Of a DNA stretch of 64,000 nt, positions 1-12,300 are shown in pieces. The stretch is from Acanthosoma haemorrhoidale (Eukaryota > Arthropoda > Insecta > Hemiptera > Acanthosomatidae): contig OV884012.1 in the NCBI GenBank assembly GCA_930367205.1, positions 154,948,001 through 155,012,000 of the forward strand, given 5' to 3'. The position numbers were made by a program, and so were the translations under genes. The first letter of the stretch is position 1. Every line of letters begins with the position of its first letter. The notes beneath the pieces are model-generated. The model was not told the DNA's origin, ran no database searches, and saw only the letters and a program-made list of their open reading frames with translations.

Positions 1-318
1 TCAAAATTGTGTTTGCAATCCCAGTTTCAGATGAGATAATATAGGATGGAAGTTTAAGTAGATCTGTTGTAAATAAAAGCAAGATCGTAGCAAATTAAAG
101 TACACTAACTCTCCTTGGAAAAATTAAAGTTTGAACAAAGAAGCCGGTGAGATCGCTGACCCTTGGGTGGAGTGAATGGGCCCACAGTGTTGCTTGCCAA
201 AACAGTTTTTCTTATTCCTCTTTGTACAAGTTTGTTTACATTACTTACCAACGAAGCAAAGTTTGTGATAATAAGTTAGTATAACTACCTGCTCTAACAT
301 GTTGATACCGGCTAGGAG
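1..318. other. upstream region and 5' UTR of MPPE1
   Basis: AT-rich sequence with no supported ORF. It should contain the promoter and 5' UTR of the phosphoesterase gene, but I see no unambiguous TATA or initiator, so the transcription start is not placed. Confidence 0.4.
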
Positions 319-3300
319 ATGATTATCACTAAGTCATATTTATGTGCAATAATTATTTTTATAATTTCCCTATTTGTATTTTGTGAATTCGTAATTTATT
401 ATGTTGTCCTTCTTCAGGTTAGTTTAATTTAAAACTGGATATATTTAAGTACACATACAGTTACCATCACAAGTATTGGCACTCCTAAATATTTTTATAT
501 AATTCTATTATTGAATTTCCCTTCAATTTATGAGATTTTTTTTCGTTTTAACGAATATATCTTGAAGTATCATTATTATTGGCCTTTTAAACCGAAAAAA
601 ACTCCTGTACAAAAATTTATAACATTGAATTTATCGAATTTAAATAAAAAATATGCTTATAAAAAGTATTACAGCACTTTAAAAAAACATTGGTGTATAT
701 GGGGGTGTATTAAAAAATATTTTTTAAACGATTTAAGGGGTGTTAATTAATTTAATTAATTTTAATATAATAATTTGATTATAATAATATAATAATTAAT
801 TTTACAGCATCAATTTTGCCAAGCTGACAAGACATGATGGGTCAATATTTTTGTATTCTTCTAATAGGTCAGATGTCAAGTCATCTTATTCTATGCTTGA
901 GAATGTACCACGTGTGATTTGGGCGTGGTGACTTGAGAGTGTTGAAACAGTTCAGGGTACCGTAAAGTAACCATATTTGTGTCATAATTTATGTCTGAGT
1001 GAGATTAGACTTGATTTTCATCCGACTCTCATATGGACGCATAGATGTTTTTCTCTTCACAATTAATAACCCAGTCATACCTCCTCAGCGGTGCATGACG
1101 TGTCCTTCCACCATTCTTTATTGTAGAAGTTGACGTTTTTCTTTCAGCTCCATTGGCAATTTTTCTGTGCCATTGGGCCCAAAAATGTTTGGGTACTAAT
1201 ACTCTATGCAGATAAATATTTTTATATTTAACTAATCGCATAGTGTCATAATGTTCAAATATTATTAGTTTTTCTTATTGTTTTTTTTTTATACCATAGC
1301 TACTGTTGTTAAAAGAGCCTACTAATTTAAATTAAGAAGAGATGTTGTAAAAGAGACGTATTTGTTGTTTTGAATGAAGTTGACACGAGTACCAATACTT
1401 TTGACACTGATTGTATGAGTGTCTATTATTTATTCCTATTATCTATGTATTGTAATTATTTTCATTCTCATTGTCAATTATTATTTTACTGTTGTTCAGT
1501 GTTCTTGGCCCACACTTGACCAAAGTACAGCAAATTCTAACATCGCATCAGAAAGTGAGCCTCTTCGAGTTATGCTGCTTGCCGATACTCATCTCTTGGG
1601 ATCTAGAAAAGGACATTGGTTTGATAAGCTAAGAAGGTTTGTTTCTTGAAATATTAGTTTATTTGTTTACGAGCCTTGAGTCCATCCTGGGCCTATTCTC
1701 ATTCCTGGGGTCTCCACTTCTTCAGTCTTATTTTTGCTTCTGATAACTTTATGATGCCCATCCGCTAAACCTAGCTTTACCAGGATTATGACCTTACTTA
1801 ACTGAACAATAATTTGCGATTGTTGTTTTTGAAACATTTATCTATAATTTATTACTTAATAAAAAAAAATCTGGCCAACTGATACTTTACTTCATGCTAA
1901 ATATGTCTGAATTAAGGTGAGGTTATTTTAGTAATTATTATTAGGCAAGTTATTTGAATTCTATTTAAAATTTTTTGCAAAACTAGATCCATTAATAGCA
2001 CACATTTTTAATTTTTATAACAAAATTAAATATGTTACCTTTAACTCCAAGTCTCAATTCTCCGTTCTAGGGATTATTTGTAAGTTCCATTCAGTGATGT
2101 TAAAAAAAATAAAAATTCATATATGTTGTTTTTTTAAATTTGATTGCATAATTTGATCTATCAGTTCTTTAAAATTTCAGAATGTGTACATTGATTGGTA
2201 CAACTTATAGCTAAAGTCTAAAAAATTTCTAATTGTGATATTTGTTAATAAAAAATGCTGTAAATAATAAATAGGAATATCTTGTGTTCATAAAAAAAAA
2301 ACATACTCTATTATTTTCTTTCTGGTTGCTGTTTGCTAACAATTAGTTAATAAATAATTCTTTTTTTAAATGTTGATTTTTTTTACCTTTCTTGTTTTAA
2401 ACTTCAAAACCTCATTATCTGTGGTCTGTCCCCGGTTGATCACAGGGCACTCAATCCAATTAATGTTTGTAAGCATGGAAACGTACAAATTTTATGGTAA
2501 TGGTAACTCAACCAACCCTGTGAATTGAAAAAGGCTGTGAATAAATTATTCATTTCCAGTCTGTGAGCCTACAAATACATAAGTAACAACATAAATAAAA
2601 TAAAACTAGATTGTGAAATCGAAAAAAAACCATAATTATACAACATTTTAAGTAAAACATATAATGTTAATGCGATATGAAATGAAATGAAAGAAATAAT
2701 AGAAATTATTACTAAAATATTTAAACACTTAAAATAGCTGTAGGCAATGGGTACCAGTTAATACACAAATACCATTTTATGTTTGTAAAAATAACTTAAA
2801 ATGTTTTACTTTTGTACCATTTAGGGAATGGCAGATGCATAGAGCTTTTCAAACTGCCATGACTCTCCATAGTCCTGATATAATTTTTGTTCTAGGTAAG
2901 GTTATTTAATATATTCAAATTAATATTTATTTATGTTAACGTTTTTTATATTTCATTTTATCTTATTACTAGTTATTCACTTGTAGGATAATGTGTGGAG
3001 GAACACGGGTCCTTTCCTGGCGATCGTTCAAAAAAATTTTTTTATGTTGATTTAAATTTATATTACAGGAGATCTGTTCGATGAAGGATTATGGTGCAGC
3101 GATTTGGAATTTGCTGCTTATGTTAAAAGGTTTCATGCATTATTTCGTATACCAGAAAGTTCTCAATTGTTTGTGGTAGTTGGGAACCATGACATTGGAT
3201 TTCATTATGGGTAAAGTGACTTAATATAATTATATAATTAATTTGATTAATTATTTATTGTTTTTATTAATATAGGATATTTTTCTTTCTAGGATAAGTC

Positions 3301-6300
3301 CATACTTGAAAAAAAGATTCACTGATGCATTTAGATCGCCATCAGTGCAAATGATATCCATAAAAGGAGTTCACTTTGTTCTGATTAACAGTATGGCAAT
3401 GGAAGGCGATGGTTGTTTTTTGTGTCGACCAGCAGAGATCCATCTTCTGGCCCTTTCGAGTATGATACTATTTAATTGTTGTGTTTATACTTAGAAATCT
3501 TATTTTCAATGTCTATAAGTGGATTTACTGAAAATATTTCTGAGTCGGAGAGAAATTAATTGTGTGGCTATTGAAAATAATAGTTTACGAAGATGTCATG
3601 TCATTAAAAGTTATTAATCTGTTTATCTGTCATTATTAAGTAAATTTAATCTGTTTAGAGAAATTGAAATGTGCTAAAACACCTACATCGTGTAAAGACG
3701 AAATTGATTTACCAAACTATAGCAGGCCAATTTTACTCCAGGTAAACAGAAATTTAATTATAAGACAATGTATATGTAACTTCAGTTAGTTATTATATTT
3801 GAGTGTATTTATTTGTTTGTTGGAGTATCAGCTCAGGGTGTTTGATTTTCATCAAATTTTTTAGTAGATGGCATTATGGCATACTATATAAGTTGGATCA
3901 GCTCCTTATAACAAGAAAAGAAAAGTTGATCTGTTGTTATATTCTATTATTGTCTTTAAAAAAATGATATTAAATTGAACTTATAATTTATTAAATCTCA
4001 TGGGGTCCTTGACAACCAAACATTTTCATGAAAGAAATAAATAAAAATTTAATGCGTATACAGTTTTTAAGTTTACAAAGTTACTCGAATGCTTGCCTTG
4101 CTTCATCCAAGTATTGAGTTCTGTGATCTTGATGATCCAAATACAATGTTTCCCAACCCTCCTGTAGACTCCGTATATGTAATGTATGAGCTTCTATGAT
4201 GGCATGCGCTGCTAAGAGGTAATACAAAGATACAGCAATAATTGAAAATGAATTATATTAGTGCCGAATCCATAGTTTTCGGGGTCGCTGAGATGAATAA
4301 TGACGTTCCCAATGCTGTCTTAAGCCCACTTTCAGCTCTCTCCGCATCAAGAAGAAAAGGGGTAAAAAATAAAACGTCAGACAGACCTGATGCTAAGGTG
4401 ATCGATAACAGTCCCGGTAACCTTTAACCCCCGAGTTTAATGGAATAGAACTCTGTAGAACCTTCTAGAAGATTGTGAAAAGGTATTAAATTTGGTGTCG
4501 GTAGAACCTTCTAAAATTTTGTATAAATGAAAAGAACTCAGTAGGACCATCTGGAAATTTTCTGAAACGAATAGAACTTTGTAGTACCTTCTAGAAGATT
4601 ATGGTAACGAATTGAACTCAGTTTCTGTTGAAATTTGTAGAACTCTAAAGAACTCTGTGCAAACCCTCTGGAAATTTTAACAATTTTGTGGAGGCATACG
4701 GGAAACTTAACTTTAAAGCAATGAGATTGCTTAAAATAGTAGAGGTGAGAGAAAATAGATGAAAACAGTTCAATGTAATGACAAGATGAAATTGGATTTT
4801 GTAAGCTTGTGTCATTGGCCATAGCTCTTATTGATCCAGTCTATTTGACTGTTTTCCAAAACTATCACAAATTAAAATGAATGCAAGGGTTAGCCATTTT
4901 TGTTGCTAAAAATGAAGATGTCTATGAAGTATGCGAAATCACAAGTAAAAAGCTTGTTTTTAGTATTCTTGCTGGCAACTGTTCACTAAATGTTTTTGTT
5001 TTTTTTAATTTGAACTAGTGAACAGTTCCATATGCAAGTTATTTCATAAACTATTTATGTTTCACTTAAATCTATCCCTATTATTTTTATTGACCTCTTA
5101 TTATTATTATTTTTAATAATAATTGATACACTATTTTTTACAACATCTCTATTTCTTTTTTTGTTATCAGCACCGACTTGATGCAAGGATCCATAGTATG
5201 CTGAAACATTGCCCATAAATAAATTTGATGAAAATATGAATACTTTGTTTCACCGACCTAAACCAATCTTCCAAATAATGCATCCAATCAAAGAAATGAA
5301 TAGTTATAATTTTCCTTTCAAATGTGCTCATTTGAATTAGTTGTTTTATTGTAATTGGTTTATTTTATGTCATATGTATTGCTTTCTCATATACAGCACT
5401 TCCCAATGTTTCGTGAATCCGATGAGGGATGCAATGAACCAGACGAGGCTCCAGAAGATGAAAAAAAACACAAGTTCCGTGAACGATGGGACTGTTTGTC
5501 CAGAGAATCTACTGATTCGGTAAATTAAATATTTGTATGAACTTAAGATTAATTTTATAAATCATAAAGATGATCATCTGATTTGATTAGTGAAAGCAGG
5601 AATTGATTATTCTAATATTTGATATTTATTAATAATATTTTAATTATATACTTTTTTCATATAATTTAAAAAAACTTTATATTTAATAACTTTATCGTTA
5701 CCTCAGGGTTCTGTTAATAATTATATAGGAAACTTCTGGCAAAAGGAATATTGGTTTTATTTAAACACATTGAATAACTAAAATTGATATACAAAAATAA
5801 AATACGTACGTACTAAAAATTACTGTTAAGATTAAAATTACGTATTATACTGGCCAGTGTTCTTTGTGTTGATGTCTTCTTGTGGTTCTTCTTCATTTGC
5901 GTGGTCCGAATCGTCTTCCTTTGTTGTCGCATCTGGTGAAAAGTGAAAGTCAGACCTCGTGCACTTCGAGGCCGGCCGGCATCCTGTCTCTTCGGTTCCT
6001 GATCTAAGAATGAGGTCTTTTCCTTCTCCTGCGGATCTTTATATTACCTACCGCTGCCTTCTTGACTTTCAACTGGTTATTTAATGCCAGTTGTTTCGGA
6101 TATTTATTACTTTGCTTAATTTAGAAGTTTATATAATAAATGTTTATATTAAATATGATATTATTTTTATTTCAATTATTAATAATTAATATGACGACAA
6201 TAAAAACGTTCATACTTTCAAAGACATGAACTACGGATCGTTATTAAGTTCTTCAATGCTTGCTTTTTCCGAGATTATTTAAACAAACACCATTAAAAAT

Positions 6301-9300
6301 CATCATTTTAAAATATCACAACATTCGGGTCCGCTCCGATTTAAAAAATGTTTGAGCTTGTCTAAAAAAATTTTTTTTTTTTTTTGTTTACTTTACTATT
6401 GATTTTACATTTACTTGTTCGTCATATTAATCATTTGTATTTTCTTATAACTAAATTACAATACCAAATGTGTGTCATTAAAATTTTACATGTAGTATAC
6501 AGAGATTTGAACATTCAATTATTACAATAATTTTTCATTTTCAAGTCTTTACCTTGCTTGATTGAGATTATTTTCATAATAAGATTTCTAAATTAAATTT
6601 AATTCTCTAGTTTTTAGATTTAGACTTTAACACATTTTCAACTTTGATTGTATAGTTAAACATTCTAACATTTTAATACAATATAATAAACTTAAATTTC
6701 CAAATTTTTACATGTGCCTCATTGATGTTATCTTGTTTAATTGATTTTAAATTTCTAGCTTTTCTATATCTTTTACCATAATTTCAACTTTGATTTTACA
6801 CTATAATAAACTTTAATTTCTAAACTTTACACGTGCCTAATTGCCAGTTTTTAATAATAGATTTTTTCTATTAATTTAAAATTTTTTTTTTTATTTTTTT
6901 TTTAATTTACTTTTTTATACTTATCCGATTATCATTATTTCATAATAATAAAGTATAGCTGTTTTTTCTTTTCTTTTTAAAATTATACTCTACAGCCCAA
7001 AAAGTATCCCTGAAGTTATTTTTAAATTCTGTCCATTTGTTTATTTGTATGTTGTTCGTATTGAACTTGCCAAGGGGAATTTCACTAGCATGATATAAAA
7101 TGTTAAATTGGAATCTATTCCAATTCAAACTTTTACCTATTATACTTTTTACTTTACTTATAATTTCTCCTGAATCAGAATTTTAAATTGCTGAATCTCT
7201 AAATTATCATGATTTTTAATTATTTTTATTACATTGGGATCAATTACCGGTTTGTTATTTATCCACGTTTTTTCTTTCTCAAATTTAATTTCCCTTTTTA
7301 AAGGATGTATTTTTTCCTCTAGTTGTACATTGGACTGTTTGAAAGAATTTTGTAATTTTTGTTCAATGATTTCTTTTTTATTGTCATTATTATGTGTATC
7401 TAACTTATTTTTAATTAGTTTTTGTTCATAATCTACGAGTTTACTTTCGATTTCTATTTTATCTTCTTTAAAATCATGCATCTGATTTCCTATTTCCGGT
7501 TTTAAGTTTGTTTCTATAACATGCATTTTTTTATCAAGGTTTACATGTAATTCTATGAAAGGTTTTTGTAATTTTTGTTCAAGATATCGGATCTATTGTC
7601 AATTTTTTCGAGTTTTTCGTTCAAATCACGTTTATTTTCTTCTAATTTTTCGTTCATATCATCAATAATACCACGTTTCTTTTCGGCCATATCACGTTTA
7701 GTTTCGGCAAATTTGTTGTTTATATCACTTTTTTTTTCGTCTAATTTTTCCATCATCAACCTAAATAACTTTTGCATCTCACTTTCCTCGCGACTCGATT
7801 TATCTACTTTTCCATGACTGAATTTAACAATACAAATTCATACCACAAACACAATTTTTAACACTTCTTGTCCTAACCTTTATATCAAATTTAAACAATT
7901 TTCGTGACACATTTTATCCAATCAATCCTTTAACCAGATTTCCTAAATTAACATTTCTCTGTTCGCGGGCGCCAAATATTCTAATATTTGCTATTTATTA
8001 ATAATATTTTAATTATATATTTTTTTCATATAATTTAAAAAAACTTTATATTTAATAACTTTATCGTTACCTCAGGGTTCTGTTAATAATTATATAGGAA
8101 ACTTCTGGCAAAAGGAATATTGGTTTTATTTAAACACATTGAATAACTAAAATTGATATACAAAAATAAAATACGTACGTACTAAAAATTACTATTAATA
8201 ATTATATTAATAATTAATATGACGACAATAAAAACGTTCATACTTTCAAAGACATGAACTACGGATCGTTATTAAGTTCTTCAATGCTTGCTTTTTCCGA
8301 GATTATTTAAACAAACACCATTAAAAATCATCATTTTAAAATATCACAACATGATATAATAAGAATTATATGTTGCCTACACTCCTGATTAATATAACTT
8401 GTTTATTAAAATTGAGTGCTCTTATCTATCCTTGTGGTGTCTGTGTGCTCTTAATAGATAAATATTAATTTATTGTAAAACATCATTTGCGCAACAAAAA
8501 TCCATCAGTTTTATTATACAGGATAGGCCCGGGAGAAAGGTTCCATGGGTCAAAGGAGTTGATCGAATAAGAAGTTTGGGAACTTGTATATCATTTATAA
8601 CAATTCCCCCCCCCCCCTGTGAAAGAGGATTCTAGCCAAAAGTTTACTTTACTACACCTGCAAAATGTATTTTAATTTTTATTAGTCAAAAGTATATATA
8701 ATATTGCCAACCATCATTTTGTATTTATGGCAAGTTTATATTTCTACTATCAAAATTGTTACAAGCTTGTGATATAAAAGATAGTACTTTTAAAAATATT
8801 TGGGTAATATGTGAACTTTTGTAGGTCAGTATTTCCGTTAAACTGATAGGCAGTCTGGGACTTCCTTGAGAGTCTGTATTATGTACACACTTTTAATTTA
8901 TGTTAATAGCAATTTTTCAATTTGCTTTATTATCATGAGATCTTTCCGCTGTTTTTTAAGCAAAATTAGTTTTGTTTTTATTTAAATGTTTCACTTTTTA
9001 TATAACATTGTATATATTTAAAATCCAGGTAATAACACATGGAGACTTGTGAGCTTACTAATTAGAAACTATGGATTAAATGTTAAGCCAAATTATTGTA
9101 TTAAAGTTTAGGAAGAGATTTTTAGGAAAAACACATTTCGGTAAGGTCCACTTTTATGTAAATGAGTACATATAATTCATCTTGGAGATACCTTACACAT
9201 ATCTATTATAAGCAACTTTTAAATAGACGTGTCCATTGAATCAGCAAGTATATATTATTCAAATATTTATTATTTATGTATGTTTTAATTATATATTTTT

Positions 9301-12300
9301 TCATATAATTTAAAACTTTATATTTTTAACTTTAACGTTATCTCAAGGTTCTGTTAATAAAATTATAGGAAACTTCTGGCAAAAGGAATATTGGTTTTAT
9401 TTACACACATTGATTTTAAAAATTGATATACAAATAAATTAACTACGTACGTAATAAAAGAATACTTTTAAATCTAACATTAAAATGGTACCTTGTAATT
9501 ATTCGTAACGTTATACTAAGACTGGCCAGTGCTTCTTTGTGTTGGTATCTTCGTTGTTCATCTTCTATTGCTTGATCCGAATCGTCTTACTTGAGCGTCC
9601 TTTGTCTTCGTGCTGAGTGAAAGTGAAAATGTCTGACCTGATGCACCACGAGGCCGTGTCTCGCTACCTGGGCTGGAGCTCCTCCTGTGCCCGGTTCCTG
9701 ATGAAAAAGTGAGTTTTTGTCCTCTGGCGGATCATATATATCTGCATCTCTCCGCTGCCTTACTGATCTTTCAACTGGTTATTTAATGCCAGTTGTTTCG
9801 GATATTTATACTTTGCTTAATTTACGTACTTTATAAAATAAATGTTAATGTTAGTTATGATATTATTTTTATTATAATTATTAATAATTAATATAATGAC
9901 AATAAAACGTTCATACTTTCATAGGCATGAACCACGGATCGTTATTACGGTTCAATGCTCGCTAATTCCGAGTTTATTTAAACAAACACCATTAAAAATC
10001 ATCATATTAAAATATCACAACAATATATCAAATACAAATATTTTGATAAATTTAAAAATAAGTAGCATTAGGTTTTGTTGAAATTTGAATTTCCTTAGTA
10101 CATTTATTTATACTTAAAACTAGCCGTATCCTTATAATGAAAATTGTATAGTTACCTTCATTATTGGAAGGAGGTCGTGAATTACTAGATAGATACAATT
10201 TTTATTTTAGAAAATAAACTAAGTAAATTGAATAATTACAGATTTCACCTGCACTCTTTAACATTTTTCCATTTTGAATTTGCTTTATCTGCATGAAAAC
10301 TGAATAATAATAATTTACTACAGTTGTTCGAGATGCTCGACCCACGTTTGGTCTTCACCGGTCACACACATCATGGCTGCCGTAGATATCATAAACAATA
10401 CAACTCGTTGGAGTATACACTTCCCTCCTTTAATTGGAGAAATAAGGATAATCCGTCTTATATGTTGGTAAGTCCAAAGTTGATTACAATTCATTGAAAA
10501 TATTTGTCACAAGATTAACACATATCATTGATGTTTGATGAAAAACCTTAATACTGAACTGGTTTTCTGCTGGGTATTATTTTACTTGCTTGAAATGGGG
10601 GTGCACTGTTAGCAAACACCACATTACGTGAATATATTGAAGGTCCCAACAACTATCTGAGTTCGCATTCTCCGGTTGAAAACATTCAAATATATATTAC
10701 AGTGATTTTTGTTTCAGTTAATTGTAGTTATAATGTATATTTCATTTAAAAACTAACAACTAATTGTAAGAATTTATTCATTTCAAAGCTAACGTTGCTT
10801 TGACAGTGCTCCTAACGTTTGATTTTAAATGAGCCCTGTTAAAAGTAAGCGAACACTGTGAAATGCTCTGAATTGTAAATGTAATGAAATGTAAATAAAT
10901 ACTAACTTGTCAATGTGATCTGTGTAATAAATCTGAGACACTCTAGCTTTACAAATATAAAGTGGAGTTTACGTTTATTACTATAGCAATTGGGCAAACC
11001 AGAGTGTGTTGAGCCGAGAAATGCTCTCGTCATTTAAGCAATCCCATACATTTGCAAAAGATCACAGATGAGTCAAAGCCTGAAGGTTCCACATATCAAT
11101 CATCATTAATTAATTAAAAGAAGAATATTATTAGTATATACATTAAAAAATATATCATTTGGGTAATATGTGAGCTTTTTTAAGTCATTAGTATGTCTCT
11201 AATAATTAAATAGAAAGATTTAAAAAAGTTTTAATGTAGATTAATTTATTTTTTCTGCGAGTCACTTTGCTTTTTATGGCATTAAATACATAAATATTTA
11301 ACATGTACTGATGTAACCATATTTTAATGAACAATTTAATTTAATTTTAAAATGAATAACTGCTTAGATAGAATAGCTGGAGTATATAGTATTGTTAAGG
11401 CATTACTTGTAAGAACAGGAAACAGAGAGGAAAACCAAGACGTAGGGTGGGGATGATAGTGTGGATGGCAATAAATAGCAGCAGGTGCTAGAAAGAGAAT
11501 TCACTCAGTCGTCCATTCGACTTTGAGAAATGTTCAGTTCTGTTGCTGTGATACATTCATAGGAGACAGACCGGAATGTTTTGAGAGTTATTTGCCAGAA
11601 CCATAAAACCAGCTAAAGAAAGCGTCCCATTCCCCAACAACGAAGAATGTGCCCGTGCATTATAAACGAAATATAAAACACTTTATTCGGGGATATTGTC
11701 CCCTAAGAATAACAAGAAGGAACAAAATAGGAAGTTATAGCTGACAAAAAAAAAAAAGAAAATGGCTATGTACATATGACATTACTACAAAATCCAACAG
11801 CAAGAGATTGTAAAAAAAATAAAGAAAACAGTAACTACTATTACAAGGGAGGAAAGAGCTCAGAAGGTTGCTGGGAAGAACAAACAATAAATAAACGAGA
11901 TAATAACGATGAATTATGAATTGTTAGTTTGGAGGGAGATAAGGAACTGGCAAAGGCTAGATTTGGGAGAGTTGATGAATGACAAATATCAATGGGAATA
12001 GTGTTCCAAAGATTTGTGGCACGGAAAATCCTTGATTGTATTAAGTAACTATTATTTAAGTTATGTATAAATTTCTACAGCCGATTATATTAATATGAAA
12101 TTATGCACTAGAACCTATCATAAATACCCTGGATTGTATTAAATGAAACATTATAAAATAAACTATTACTCTTTATGAAATTTTATAAATGTCTTTAGAC
12201 TCCTTATGAATAAGAAAGTAAAATTTTAGCTAAGGTGGAATATACATTTGGTACATATTGTTGTGATATTTAATATTATAGACTTTTTATATCAAGAAAT

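Larger units (their letters stand above)
5608..8351 (-). mobile_element. internally deleted LTR retroelement (family A) in MPPE1 intron 7
   Basis: Two LTRs (5608-6323 and 7977-8351) enclose a 1.65 kb interior that reads on the minus strand. The element is flanked by the 4-bp target duplication TGAT (5604-5607 and 8352-8355). On the minus strand the LTR runs from TGTTGTGATAT to TTAGAATA. Just inside the right LTR is a primer-binding-site-like TGGCGCCCGCGAACAG. Only gag-like remnants remain; protease, RT and integrase are absent, so it is non-autonomous. It is antisense to MPPE1. Confidence 0.88.

Noticed and set aside
1029..1241. 70-codon minus-strand frame
   Set aside because: It lies in MPPE1 intron 1 with no domain or repeat evidence.
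1419..1649. ORF starting at 1419 as the MPPE1 start
   Set aside because: Bases 1419-1499 are intron. A splice acceptor at 1498-1499 and a matching exon at 319-417 explain the N-terminus better.
4242..4822. Small frames at 4242-4427 (+) and 4538-4822 (-)
   Set aside because: They lie in intron 6 and overlap the short repeat cluster. No motif was found.
8606..8619. Poly-C run as a regulatory element
   Set aside because: A simple homopolymer with no context.
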